The notes under the pieces were generated by a model that had not been told where the DNA came from, ran no database searches, and worked only from the letters and a program-made list of their open reading frames with translations. Source: Toxoplasma gondii ME49 (lineage: Eukaryota > Apicomplexa > Conoidasida > Eucoccidiorida > Sarcocystidae). From it: 64,000 nucleotides of DNA. Made by a program: the position numbers and the translations under genes. Numbering within the stretch: the stretch's first letter is position 1; every line of letters begins with the position of its first letter. Positions 46,601-63,600 of this stretch are shown here, in pieces. Location: assembly GCF_000006565.2 (NCBI RefSeq), contig NC_031479.1:2232001-2296000 (forward strand), written 5' to 3'.

Positions 46601-49600
46601 AGCTTCACTACCACAATCTGCCCACATATTCCCGAAATGATTCTTATCTGGCGGCAATCTTGAACCAGGGAAACGAAGGAGCCTACAACAATCCAGGCTC
46701 CGGGTCTCTGCCAGTCGGCAACAGTGCGTTGGTTTCCTCCATGCACCACCCTGTGACGCATGCGGGGATTGTAAACGAGTTTCCAGGCGTAGATTCAGCT
46801 GCCCATGCGTCGTGTGGTTCTCGTTCCGCCTTTGTCTGGGGTTCTGAGGGCTTCTGCGAATCGAGTCCTAGCCTTCAGCTAGGTGCAAGCTCGCTGACCT
46901 GGGCCCCGCTCTGCTCGCCATCCCAAGCTCTTTCGAGCCTGCGTTCGCCAACTGTTTTAAAGGACCTCGATGCCAGCGCGTCGTCTGCCAAGCCTCCGTC
47001 CGGGAGCACAACTCCTCGGGTTATCAGCATCCATCCCCATAGTCTGTCACCCCATCCAGCGTCTTCTAGTCGAACAGGAGACTCCCCTTCTAGTTACTCG
47101 AAGACCGCGGGGAACTATTGCTCGCATGAAATGGCGACTGTATCGCCAGTTGCCGCGTACGATCAGGCTTGCCAAGTCCAGGTTGCTGGTGTCCCCGGAC
47201 AGTATCAGTCCATGCAAATGCCTGACTCGTTTCTTTCTAAAACCACGGCAGGGCCAGGGACTACAGAGGCGGACCAAAGGGTCGCTGCCACCCTTTCGAA
47301 TGGGTTTGACCTAAATTCTGCTCGCGGTACCGCCTCCGAAAGAACCAAAGAGTGGAGTGAGCAGGAGAGCGCAAGGCATGTTTCCTACAAGGTACCACAT
47401 GAAATGAGACAGGACATTCTCCATCAAAGAGGCGCTCCACAAAATCAGATCTGCCGTGGGGGTTTGCCTGCATGTGCCGCGACCTTGCCCCTTCAAACCA
47501 GTCCTGTGCCGATGCGCGTCCCGTCCTCGATGGCGGGCTCTCAAATGTCTGCGCAGTACCGAATGCCAAGCCAGACAGTTGCGAGGAACTGTCACAGTTT
47601 CCACGATTTGCAGCCTTCCCGGGGTTACTATACTGCGTCGGTTAGCTCGGTTTGTGGAAGATACGCTAACGGCGACGATGCGGTGTCTAGAGGCGCTGGC
47701 AAGCCTTTCCAGGCAGGCGAAGAAAGACCTGGTGCTGTCGAGTCTTGCGTATTACACGCATATGCTCAGACAGTCACCGACTCCGGTCAGTCGGTGTCGG
47801 GGTTTCCTCACATGCCTCAGCACCTGGGCCCGTTTGTTGCCGTCACATGCTCACAAGGGACGATTCGGCCTTTCAAACGCACCACGAGGTGCCGGGGGCG
47901 CAAGGGGAGTCGGCCGTTGTCCCCGCAGTGTGGCAGCGGCACGAGCCCCGACGCGGCTTTTGGATGCGGGACCATGACAAGCCAAGCAGAAATGTGTCTA
48001 CAGGACGACTTTTTTCCAGACGAGCAGGCAGTGCCTCCCTACGCGCCATACCCCGATCGTTATGAAGCAGGTTTCGCTGACCAGCCGTTTGCCTATCGTG
48101 AGGCGATGCAGCACGACAGAGTCCAGCCTCCGACTCCTCGGAAACGGTTTTTGGGCGGCACGACGCGGCTCTTTGGAGGCCTGAAGACTCATAGGCCCTT
48201 CCGACCACGCGCCGCGTCCGCAGCGGACAATTACGTGGGCCTAACATGCTCGCAACTGCCTCTGCCACCTCTTTCCTCCCACCAAGTAGGCAGCGCGAGC
48301 CGGTGGGCAAGCCTTGCACGGTTCGGCGAAGATCTCGTGGGGACCCGCCTCGTTTCGAATTCGGGAGCAACCTACCATGCCAACTCTCAGCCTTTGAAAG
48401 GCGCCTTACCCCAACCACGCGTGGAGGCGATTTTCATCCCGCATCCGCCTCAGAGGAAGGACTTCCCGCCATTCGCGGTCCCCTCTCCGATTATGCTCCC
48501 TGCTGAGCCTAGCAACGAGCAGAACGTTTCTCCGGACTCCGGCTTCGAGTCGCCACGCCGCAAGAGCTCTCGAGTTTCTTGTCTGGCGGGGACAGTGGCG
48601 GCAGCTGCGCGCGAGACGCTTTCCGATGTCGGAGAGAAGCTCATTGGCGAGGTAGGAAGCGCCGCAGCGAGGGGCGGCACGATGGTTAGGCAGATTGCTT
48701 CCATGCTTCAGAGGGGCTTCGACACCCTCGTAGAAGGCGAGTCTTATGATGCTCGGCCTCGACTTCCCAGAGACGACAAACAGGCCTTGGAGCATGATGG
48801 GAGCGCAGCTCGCTTCGATGGAGACACCACTTACCTCAGTGCTCTACATGCAGCAAGAAGGCACGAAGCCGGGTGCCTACAACCACACGAAAGGCAACCG
48901 GGAGAAGTCGGAGACGAAAGGTTTGGTCTTCTTCGAAGTGCTTGGTTTACCGCGTCCTCGGCCGAGGGTGCAGAAGAACAGATTGCGTATCGTGAAGGGA
49001 GTCTCACCCAAGACGGATTTGAAGAGGCACTGCCGAAACCGTCAAAAATGCAGCGCGGAGAATGTCATCGGGACCGATCCGCGTGTGGGGCTGCCTCTGG
49101 AGGCACTGAGGTGGTCTTACCTACGACGACGACGGTACGCCGACCTCTGCCGTCCATCTCATTTTCGGGAACGAAAAACAACCTTTCCGGCTCTCCAGAT
49201 TTCAGCTGGCACCCCGCGGAAAGCCCGGAGCCGTCACGAGAAGAAACACGTTTTACGCGACCTTTTCCACCAGACAAGAATATGGACAGGCAGCCCTGGG
49301 TTCCGCCTGCCTCCCTTGATCAACCGTTAACACAGAATTTGGGGACCGATTTTGCGGGCAATATCCCTGAGTCACGAGGAAGCACCTGTCTCGTTGACTG
49401 CCTGGCGTATGGTTTCGACTGCGCATCGGGAGATGTGGCCGCACAAGGACTGAAGAGCGTGCACGCTGCGTCAGGCTTCCAGAATTCAGAAGTGCCTCCG
49501 AAGATATCTCAGACTTTTTCAGCTACACCCTCTGCTTCCTATGTGAAAGTAGTCTCGGGTGGTGACTCTTTTTCCGAGACAGGCTCGAATCTTGTGGGGA

Positions 49601-50094
49601 AAACCCAGTCGTTCTACCTCTCCCCTTCCGCCAGCGTCACCGCCACCGACCATGCCCGGCTACCAGTACAAAACGCCGATTTCTGTTCTCCACAGAGACA
49701 AGCTATCCTCACTCACGACACGTGTAATAATGCCCAGTCTCCACAGAAGGCGCTTTCGCCACACTCGTCTTTCTACCTTCCAGAAAGGAGCATCGTCCGC
49801 CCTGCCTCTACCTCTCAAGTTTCCAACGGACAAACCTCAGTGATAAACTCGGAGGCAGTGACCAGCCCGCGCCAGCCACAACACGAACAACTCGGAAGTG
49901 AAATGCTTCAGTCGAATCAGCGGCGCCTGGGCAATTGCCCCCCTTCGTTCCACTGCTACGAATTGGTGCGGGGTCGTAGCTTGCCCGCTGTGGAGGGAGT
50001 TGAACAGACAGAAGCTTTGAGGCAGAAGTACGAAGCTTGCGACAGCATCGTGGGCAGATGGAAAGACAGGTATAAATCCGCAAGAGGCCTCTGA
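43657..50094 (+). CDS. Single-exon 2145-residue low-complexity and coiled-coil protein
   Basis: One uninterrupted frame from ATG at 43657 (MDTLESVDSLAARK, context gaagaATGG) to TGA at 50092-50094. Most of it is Ser/Pro/Glu-rich and disordered-looking. Two ordered parts stand out. At about residues 600-670 there is a highly charged coiled coil (EETEWKRLRAKFETLRQQRR, then EERDERELQQLQLRKKR). At about 1640-1695 there is an amphipathic helical stretch (ETLSDVGEKLIGEVGSAAAR ... MLQRGFDTLVEG). A basic, Arg-rich patch (PTPRKRFLGGTTRLFGGLK) lies near 1490. The end (RWKDRYKSARGL) is basic. There is no signal peptide, membrane segment or recognised domain. The composition resembles large coccidian cytoskeletal or scaffold proteins, but that is only a guess. 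Confidence 0.82.
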   Translation: MDTLESVDSLAARKLPDSVEPQLDACLKNPAMTLPRDVFNPEEDLLPEGELTADCLSSLSRDVSNSNCISGGVDLAGASQATSYGEAYPDSADRDLGPQAPAFHLHEDVLTPLFLPSDRSGQAHASPLIAKCGAEDLGHFDADIRASSVSTEDQPTNTFPADASHSVPDVPSETSDHCLSVSETARVASEDEDLSVSCHSFVDSPVGVSRKNEEEVGDHHSQSTVCGAQENRTDQEVVVGLTPMQQMESPGTVPVTDCASVPPVAPLNHDPLLEPSSHLGFGQEVRFAEDDECTFEEKPYPAGKQQDRESNHLQGREVLPTQPLPFPTSYDCVSSLQEPCRDSSSWHSSDPAAVSQSFNRLRGFEPCVVFPKQTTRNSFPQAAPALPSEAAKGILRFQCPSLEESPESFTAEKREEVSVLPPTFHCDSSSDSPFASTIADDSAQIRRSAPQAMPSSSSPSCGSPVHASLRERLPIHASVVSPLSSAPAPLPVLSRPPELSSLFITASAVASPSRVPLGPDTKDPAGDSVSRRSIAAEVHAPGDLPNTPPSTPQGANGAMLGHRVPPPQDRPRRPMCSGAPLTYCQPLQSLSSRPGALTGTKKSEAERLLDARDDEETEWKRLRAKFETLRQQRREEMERQLRLDEERDERELQQLQLRKKRVEKGFGQPLAEGRSALGFPVEQEKVRESQGIDDPECMLPEERESHLLQVVAEQTDSSSYIPNRNQTAVFGSGTHRITETDLEPSLPLPQSPVHTAGEAKLGDDANSSETISEGSHDASKAVPFGPVPETKADECESETQGQTSLLPPSIGSMTACVGCRAEDRLPSFGGHREQNDHFEQDPEEDGPAPPAQQSCRSAGILVPEISSPNTARYPEHGQQAVIYSPTSFQASSISETNGGIRYKKTISLSPSDVVPCAETVTSPLPPRLPVALLSGTADGRTVSPTSTSGSPLSSPLQAESPLSFPESSHAGVQSPLSAAEEQLHYHNLPTYSRNDSYLAAILNQGNEGAYNNPGSGSLPVGNSALVSSMHHPVTHAGIVNEFPGVDSAAHASCGSRSAFVWGSEGFCESSPSLQLGASSLTWAPLCSPSQALSSLRSPTVLKDLDASASSAKPPSGSTTPRVISIHPHSLSPHPASSSRTGDSPSSYSKTAGNYCSHEMATVSPVAAYDQACQVQVAGVPGQYQSMQMPDSFLSKTTAGPGTTEADQRVAATLSNGFDLNSARGTASERTKEWSEQESARHVSYKVPHEMRQDILHQRGAPQNQICRGGLPACAATLPLQTSPVPMRVPSSMAGSQMSAQYRMPSQTVARNCHSFHDLQPSRGYYTASVSSVCGRYANGDDAVSRGAGKPFQAGEERPGAVESCVLHAYAQTVTDSGQSVSGFPHMPQHLGPFVAVTCSQGTIRPFKRTTRCRGRKGSRPLSPQCGSGTSPDAAFGCGTMTSQAEMCLQDDFFPDEQAVPPYAPYPDRYEAGFADQPFAYREAMQHDRVQPPTPRKRFLGGTTRLFGGLKTHRPFRPRAASAADNYVGLTCSQLPLPPLSSHQVGSASRWASLARFGEDLVGTRLVSNSGATYHANSQPLKGALPQPRVEAIFIPHPPQRKDFPPFAVPSPIMLPAEPSNEQNVSPDSGFESPRRKSSRVSCLAGTVAAAARETLSDVGEKLIGEVGSAAARGGTMVRQIASMLQRGFDTLVEGESYDARPRLPRDDKQALEHDGSAARFDGDTTYLSALHAARRHEAGCLQPHERQPGEVGDERFGLLRSAWFTASSAEGAEEQIAYREGSLTQDGFEEALPKPSKMQRGECHRDRSACGAASGGTEVVLPTTTTVRRPLPSISFSGTKNNLSGSPDFSWHPAESPEPSREETRFTRPFPPDKNMDRQPWVPPASLDQPLTQNLGTDFAGNIPESRGSTCLVDCLAYGFDCASGDVAAQGLKSVHAASGFQNSEVPPKISQTFSATPSASYVKVVSGGDSFSETGSNLVGKTQSFYLSPSASVTATDHARLPVQNADFCSPQRQAILTHDTCNNAQSPQKALSPHSSFYLPERSIVRPASTSQVSNGQTSVINSEAVTSPRQPQHEQLGSEMLQSNQRRLGNCPPSFHCYELVRGRSLPAVEGVEQTEALRQKYEACDSIVGRWKDRYKSARGL

Positions 50095-51501
50095 AAAGAG
50101 GTGGGAGAGTCGGGGAGGGAGGGTACGGAAGGCCGAGGAATACCTGGGTGCGAGCAGGGTGTTTTGTAAGTGTGTGGAATGTTAAGAGCGATGGATGTCT
50201 CGCTTGGAGAACCCAAGCAGAAGCGGTTTCTCTGTTCATTGCTAGTGACTGGTTGCGCGAAACGGACACTCGAGTAGGCACGAGATCTGGAAGCATGACA
50301 CGCTCTGCGGAAAGTTGTCTCAGTCCACTCTTGTGGTCGGTCTGTACAGGAGTATGTAGAAAATTTCTCTGGGAGTTCGAGTTGCACTACTGGTTTAGAT
50401 CTTCTCCACTTTGAATACTTCAGATACCTTTTCTTCGGCCAGGCGAGCGAGAAATGGCTTCGATTTTGATGATTGCTCCAAAGTTTCATTTTTCCTGTGA
50501 CACCGGATGCGGGAAAGCTGTTGAGCTGAGCTCTGTGTTCGAGTCTTTCGTGTTGACCCTCGTGCCGGTCGTGTGCCGCAGAATTTAGACAGCAGAACGG
50601 TTTTGTTGAAGCTGTGGAATCAGACTTCGTGTTAAAACTTGTAGTTTTTCCCCTTCGACGTGACGTCTGCTTTCGCTCCGTTTCTACTATGCACTGGACC
50701 TTTCTGTCAGAGGTTGAACTTTTCGCTCCGAAAAAATGGCAGACTCCGCGAATGACAAGCTTTTTCGAGAACACGCGGGTAGGCCTGAGAGTGCCACGCG
50801 AGCGGAAAGCCTCGACCTGACCTTTTGCCACACTTTGTGTCTCTTGGCATTCCGAGCACCTCTACATGCAACCCTTGACGAAATACAACGCTTTAGATAC
50901 CCTTCGCTCTTCAGTAAAGACAGCAGCGCCTTCGCGAGCTGCAGCGTATACCAGCGAGGACTCGGGAAAGCAACACTTCTAAAAAACAGACTCTCGTCCT
51001 CAAAAATACTCCGTCTCTTTTCACCACGGGACCGATGCCAAAGAAACGTCTCCTCTTTATTCAGGCCGAAAGGATTCCCGGGGCGTTTCGCCTACCGGAG
51101 CTTGACACCTCGCGCCAGTACTCTACTTTGACCAGTTCACAAGCAGCCATACATCGACGCTTTTGCCCATTTGAATACCTCTTTTCTAGCCTTAAAATAG
51201 TTGGTTTTCACAAGTCGACGCAGTGCGGAAGCAAAAAGCCTCCTCTTTCCAAAGAAACGCACACAAGGATCCCCTTTAAAAGAAAGATCGACTGGCAAAA
51301 AAAGGAAATTCGTCTTTTACCTGTCTGTCTCTAGAACGAAGTATTTCGCGCCGTCACATGCAGCGTTGCAGTTATACAGAAGTGAGGAACACGCATGCGT
51401 GGGATTCCCGACGCTGCGATTCTCTCCTTTCCTCCAAAACGCACAAGTTGTGCGTTGACGTACGTGCGCGCTCAAAACACGGTGGGATGGCAGACCCTGT
51501 C
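50095..51501. other. Convergent 3' flanks
   Basis: Between the stop of the 2145-residue gene and the stop of the alcohol dehydrogenase gene. Only 3' UTR sequence is expected; no gene seen. Confidence 0.5.
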
Positions 51502-57637
<6,136 letters not shown>

Positions 57638-58925
57638 CTTGTCAGTTTTCTGCAATTTCGCTTGCTATCGTACACTGGGGAAGGACCGTTCTTTCCTCGC
57701 TAGGTCGTGAGCACACGCTTGAGGCCAAGCCCACACGTGAAGACCCAACATTAATAGCCTTGTATGGTGGCATAAAGCCTGGTTTGCCGTGTTGAGGGAA
57801 GACAGCAACTGAGGCGAATCGGCAGCCGAGAGGAACGCTTGTTTTTTCCGTAGAAAGCTGCTGCCGAACACTGAGGTCCTGGTCTACACATGCAGTTGCA
57901 ACCGCCAGCGCTTGTTCGTCACGGGAAAAGATTCGCTTTTTCCCCGTGTAACGGCGGACTGCCGCCAAACGGCGTTTGAAGAAAAATGTTTCTTCTTCGG
58001 GAACACATTCAACTGTTTGTCCGGCGCCTTTTGTACAGAGGAAACGACTTCAATGAAAAGGCAGCCTGCGAAGCTCGCATGCACATTGCCGTGTGCCGGC
58101 CGTTTGCGAGCTACGCGGGTTTCGGTGATGTCGCGAGTTTTCCGGGGGGGGTTCATTTCCCCATGAACCGTTTACCAGTCGTCTACATGTGCTTCGGCGT
58201 ATCTGTAATTAAGGCAGATTTTGATTTTCCTTGGGACACAGGCGACCCCGCGGTACTGCCTGATACAGTGCTGTCTCGTCACAGAGTCGTCGGCATCATC
58301 GAATCTGCTGTTCAGTGCCGCGTACGAAATCCTAGATCATGTGCCCTTTCCCTTTTTCCAAGAGAAAAGCGCTTCACTCTCGGACGGAAGATCCTACAGC
58401 TGAAAAGGCTGTATTTCCGCCACTCTAGTGTCGACGGGTGCCCCAGTGTGTGAGTCGTTGCTCACAGTATGCCCAAATCTTCTCTGGAATCCAAAATTCC
58501 ACTACTCCGCTTTTCACCCTTCGTCCGGAGTTCCTTTGCCGTTGGTGTTACCTCTTCTGTGGACAAAGTGCGTGTGAGCATTAAATTTATGACTCTCTAA
58601 AGTCCTGCTGAGACGGAGGACTCAAGCTGATACGCGGTTGCATTTGTTAGACGTTAACTTCCCGGCTAAACATACCCTCTGTTGACACATACTTCCTTCT
58701 GTTGCGTCATCATTTTCTCGTTGTGAGTGTTAGGCTGAAGACACACTTATCCCACCTTTTTAGGTCTTTTGACATCCACTACGTACCCCTGTCCTTGGTG
58801 AAGAATTAACTCTGTGTTCTCCCTTGTCGGAGAGAAGCCGGTGAGGCGGTGGAAGCTGCGGATAAGAGAGAAACGTAGCGACCATTTGCACTGTTGAAGA
58901 CTGTGTAGTCGTGCAGCTGTGGAAA
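57638..58925. promoter_or_regulatory. Divergent promoter region, ADH5 and CSN7
   Basis: 1.3 kb between two opposite start codons. It must hold both promoters. A 156-codon open frame around 58 kb has no protein-like features and was not called. Confidence 0.45.
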
Positions 58926-59909
58926 ATGCCATTGCCACCGTGCCCCCCGCTTCCGTGTTCAACCTCTGCTTCGGCGTTCGGTTCTTCCTCCGACTTCTGC
59001 GTGGAAATCTTCTGTCGCCGACTCGATGAGGTCGACGACGAGCCTCGAGCTGTAGGGGCAATTCTGGTTGAAGCTCTTTTGCATCCTTCACTCTGTTTTT
59101 TTGCAGAGTTGCTCAATCACCCGAAAGTAGCACTCCTTCGGCAGGCATCCGACGCGCCTTCTGTATCTTTCGCTCTTTCCTCCGCTGTCTCTCTAACCCT
59201 CACTGAACTTCTGGCTACCCTGCAACTGTTCAGCACGGGGACCGTCGAAGACTACCGAGAAGGGCGACATAGGCGGCGACAAGGTCTGAGATCAGATGCT
59301 TCCTCCGTCGGAGAAAGCTCGTCTCTCGAAGATGGTGCCAGCCATTTCCCTGCTCTGCCGCCGGTCCTTTTGAGGAAACTGCGGATGCTAACCACGCTGA
59401 CCCTGGCCTCGTACTGTCGAGAGCTTTCTTTCGTCACTCTTTCCGCTTTACTCTCCGTGAACGATGATGATCTTGCCCTTTCCGGCGTGGATTCAGCTGA
59501 AGTGGGTGCGGCCAATGAGGTGGGAGTGGTAGCTGGAGGGCGCACAAGCTCAGGTGTAGGTACACTCGAGAAGTGTGATCAGGCAGTTGCTGTCTCAGCT
59601 GATGCGCAGAGTTCCCTAGCAGCAACAGTCCGCGTGAGTCCCGAGGAAGCTGAAACTGTTGTCCGCTCCTGCATCGCAATGGGTTGGATGAAGGCCCGAA
59701 TTAACAGAGAAAAACAGGTGGCTTTCGTGGAAGATGTTCTGGGCAGGGATGTAAATGATAAAGAGGACCTCGAGATCATGGAGGAGGTACTGAGCAACTT
59801 CGCACGCCGCGTCCACAGAGCAATTTATGTATTAAACAAGAGCGTGGACAGATTTCTCCAAAGTGAGGGTCCGCCGAGTGCTGCCGGTTCGTGTGAGGCG
59901 ACACTGTGA
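58926..59909 (+). CDS. CSN7: COP9 signalosome subunit 7 (PCI-domain protein)
   Basis: One exon of 327 residues from the first ATG in frame (MPLPPCPP) to TGA at 59909. After a short variable leader come helices aligning with CSN7: LVEALLHPSLCFFAELLNHP (LxxxLxxPxxxxFxELLxxPNV in the family), ATLQLFSTGTVEDYRE (LLxLFAYGTYxDY), LPPVLLRKLRMLTTLTLASY (LpxLxxxQxxKLKxLTIVSLA) and ELSFVTLSALL. The winged-helix end of the PCI domain follows: RSCIAMGWMKARINREKQVA and then FVEDVLGRDV (AVYxxIIxGKLDQxxxxxxVxxxxGRD). A 60-residue Gly/Val/Ala-rich insert interrupts the domain. CSN7 is a structural subunit of the complex that removes Nedd8 from cullins. The family's C-terminal tail is short here. eIF3m or a proteasome lid PCI protein is a less likely alternative. 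Confidence 0.85.
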   Translation: MPLPPCPPLPCSTSASAFGSSSDFCVEIFCRRLDEVDDEPRAVGAILVEALLHPSLCFFAELLNHPKVALLRQASDAPSVSFALSSAVSLTLTELLATLQLFSTGTVEDYREGRHRRRQGLRSDASSVGESSSLEDGASHFPALPPVLLRKLRMLTTLTLASYCRELSFVTLSALLSVNDDDLALSGVDSAEVGAANEVGVVAGGRTSSGVGTLEKCDQAVAVSADAQSSLAATVRVSPEEAETVVRSCIAMGWMKARINREKQVAFVEDVLGRDVNDKEDLEIMEEVLSNFARRVHRAIYVLNKSVDRFLQSEGPPSAAGSCEATL

Positions 59910-60643
59910 CCATTTCAAGAAGCAAAGTGGCCATCACGGCTCATGTTCAAGTTTTTTCATTCCATCTCAAGTAATCGAAGGGTCTGGTATTCATGTAGGG
60001 CGCTTGCCGATGAAGGGGGCTTGTCGATGAGGGTGTGGAGCTACACTGGTCTAAAACTTGAGAAAGACTCGGTGAAGACCCGAGTGCAGATTTGATTTTG
60101 TCTACCGCTACCTCCTCAGTGAGCGAAGCCACGAAGTTGACAGTTGCTCTGTGATTAGAGGAGGGAAGGTTCAAAAGGCGGTCTCTTCATTCGGAGGCCG
60201 AGGATACCTCACGCAAAAGTGGTTGAGGCGTGAACCCTTTCAGCAGAGTACAAAAGGAAACGATTTCGTAGCTTGCCGCATGTTCCGGGATCCACTGAAT
60301 TTCTCTCGTTCTCTCTCTCGAGGCATATATATATATATATATATATATATGTTGGTCGAGCGCTCACAGTCAGCCGAGCTGTTTTTTCCTGGAAAATATC
60401 CGTGTGCCAACAGGGTGAACACGAGCGACAGCTGGTTGCAGGATCTCTCTGATTTTGCCGTCGGCGGTGCGTCGTTGAACTTTTCAAAGGTTATTTCATC
60501 CGGTTCACTGGAGCGTTTACGAATGCCGGGTTGCTGGTTTTCCAGCTGTATCTTCCGGTAAGCGACGTGTCGGAGCGTGCCCTAACACACTCGATGAGGA
60601 AGAAATGGAACCCATTGAGGCTGAGGGTAGGACGAATTGAGAA
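59910..60643. other. Convergent 3' flanks with a TA microsatellite
   Basis: Between the CSN7 stop and the stop of the sphingomyelinase-like gene. It contains TCTCTC repeats and a perfect TA run at 60325-60350. No gene seen. Confidence 0.55.
60325..60350. repeat. (TA)n microsatellite
   Basis: Thirteen TA/AT units in the intergenic region between two convergent genes. Confidence 0.95.
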
Positions 60644-63600
60644 CTACCAGAACAGCAACAGTGTCTTTTCCCAGTGACGGTAAACGTTTGGGGGTTCATC
60701 TACTTCCATGTAGTAAGGAACTTGCACAACGACACAGTCTTCCACCACCATCTCGATCTTACTTTGGACGAAGTCGTTTCTTGATTGGATATCCTCTCGC
60801 CACTTCGAACTGGCATGAGCAACTGAGTCGGAGCGAGCTTTTGAGTAGGTTGCATACATTTCCGGTTCGTGTTTCTTCTCCCTCGTACCCCCGCACAACC
60901 TGCAAGTTCCCCACAAGGTACAGCCAACCCCAGTCAGGATGTATGCTGGTACGGAGAAGAACGGGATACGAAACCACAGCCGAAATGCATGGTACAGCAT
61001 GGACCAGAAACCTCGAGTGTAGAGTTCCCCTAGCTTCCCTGTGAGGATTTTACCCAATAATCAAAAAGAATGTTAAGTTTCATCCACTGACTCCCCGCGA
61101 GCACGCTAGCAGAATTCGAAAACTCAGACGGTAAAATCTTGCGATGGACACAATTTCCCTGCGCCCCGGAGCAACGCAAAAGACGGAAATAGGATGCCCA
61201 TGGCCTGAGGAATTATTTCCTTGTTTTCTGTCCTGCTGCCTTGCGACGTGCCTCCTGCACTTCAAGGGCACGCTTCATGGCGAGAGGCACCCGTGAGCGT
61301 TGGTCGGACGCCCCTAAAAAATGGAGAGCATATGACACACGTATATACCGTTGAAACCCTATGAACATGATGCGCGATGGGCCACGAGTCTACGTCCTAC
61401 AAGAGTCCAAAGAACCTCCCTGATGCAGGTCGCCAGACTCATCCCAAAAGATGACTAAACGGAACGGGTTTCTGGAAATATCCCTCCCCAACAACTGGAA
61501 ACAGTTTCTTTAGGAGCGCAGCCTCTTCATAATATCGGCAACGCCGCTGGTCCACATTTCACAGTGCTAGGCCACATTTGCGTAACCATTCTGGAAATGC
61601 AAAGGTTGCATCTGCCGCGTTCGATACACTAGTGTGGAGGCTGCAACAGGTAGCTCGTATTCTCTTTTGATGCGGATAAGTATTTCTATCTGAAATTGTT
61701 CAGATCTCTGTGGAAGGGAAATCTAGAGAAACTGTGCGATGGTGTGTTGGCTGGTCAGACGTTAAATCGCGGTTCGGGGTTGTCTGTAACCTCCATTTCG
61801 TGCGTCTGCTTCTCCCCAACATCCCTCCACTTCGAGTATAAATGCAGTACTATTCATCCATACGCAGAACCCACCTGATGTGGCTTTGGGCTCCCCAGCG
61901 GGAGAAATTTCGCGTTCATCAAACAGCGGACTCCCTGGCGCCTCTTCTGTCTGTGTGCCCTCCGCGTCGACAAGCGCGCCACACTGAACGTCTTGATCCC
62001 CAATTTTCCATCTCAGCTTTTCCTCTTCATCCGATTCAATGGTTTCTTCCGCCATCATGTCAGATGGTGCTGTGGCGGCAACCTGTCCACGGGCATGAGC
62101 CGGGCGCTGCCTACGAACCGTAAGGCGTCCTTTATAGCCGAATTCCTGTGCAAAGCGAGCCCGGTCTGCTGGACCAAATTTTGAGTCTCTAAGAACTGTC
62201 AAGCGCCGTTGCTTCGAATGATCTGCAACGTTGCGATCTGTTGTTAGAGTTTTGCTGTCGTACCTACTCGCCCCTGAATATGAGCTATCAACGCAAAAGG
62301 AATCCCCTCGAAGCAGTTGCCATTTGCGCGGCTTTGGAAGAGACTTCGCGTCTATACTTGGAGCTCCTATTGTGATACGTGCACTCAGAGGCCAGTGGTC
62401 AGATAACTCGAAATCTTGCCGCTGCGCAACGATGTCCATTCCTGAAGAGGAAAAAATAGACGTGGCACAGGACCGGTACGACGGATGGAAAGTGGCAATA
62501 CTCAACAGGACAGACAGTGAAGGAGTCGACACTCATCGTAAGACTTCACAACTTCGCGATGTACAGCAAAATGTATACATGTCCTTTCGGTCGCATGGAA
62601 GACTTTTCAGACGGATTCCTTCCATAGGTCTTCTGTAAGCCGTAACCACAGGAACACAGTACAATAGATGGGTTCGGTGGAAGACTGAAACTGAAGCCCG
62701 GAATGGCTTGTTTTCACGTTCGACAGTCGAACTTGCTCGAGTGCGCTGCTGTTACAGACGAGGGTGCTATCTGGATGGCAATCAGTGCTGCGCACGTATA
62801 AGTAACGATGGCATGTACACGCCTGCCGACGAGAATACCGATATATATTTCACACGCGAAAAGGACACTGATATCCGTTTTAGTTCGGTCGCCCGAAACA
62901 GTAAGCGGTGTCGATCGATGCCGTCCAGATACTGAAAAGTGGAGATCACTGTCGTGCTTGGCAGAGGTTTGGCAGAATTACATGTTCTGATGTATAATGG
63001 CAACAATCAGAAGTACAGAGTCACGAGAGGGAACCACAAGTGACGTTGACTCTGGATGATATCCTCAGCGTCGCTGCATAATAAGGGTGCCACCCACCTA
63101 GACAGTATATTTGTTCGAACGAAATGACCAACGCCCCATCTTTGAGAATTGGGATATCCATCTCCTCGTAATCGTCACCAACAACAACTTCGGGAGGGAA
63201 GTTTTCAACGAGATCCAAAACCTCCTGAGATGACAGCCGGACTTCATCTACCGCAAACATGTAGTCCACACGCCCTGACAGAAACATGCGGAAACATATC
63301 AAGACACTATGGGCTCGCGGAACAGCACCCAGCCCACGCGGACTTTGCCAGTCGTCCCGACGATGTCGGGAAGCCAGTTCACTAAACGCGGCTGTGTAAC
63401 GTATATGATGAAATGTTGTAGGCCGAGTTATACCAGTCATATACGTAAGCAACTCATGGCCAGTGATGTTTAGAGGCAGAATGCCAGGGGGTGTGGAAAC
63501 GAGCGCTTACCTTTAAAGGGCCACGGGTATAGGGAGTTCCCCTTCCGTAATACTGAGTGCTTCTTCTTTTTTTCGGTAAGAGTTTCTTGAGTATAGTACG

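Noticed and set aside
57986..58453. 156-codon plus-strand open frame between ADH5 and CSN7
   Set aside because: Composition and lack of motifs look random, and it lies in a shared promoter region.
61230..61314. Possible last exon of the sphingomyelinase-like gene encoding a short basic helix
   Set aside because: The acceptor is good (ttttttag), but the phase-1 donor at 61875 forces a frame that stops after about 12 codons. The 61038 acceptor fits the phase and gives a membrane region.
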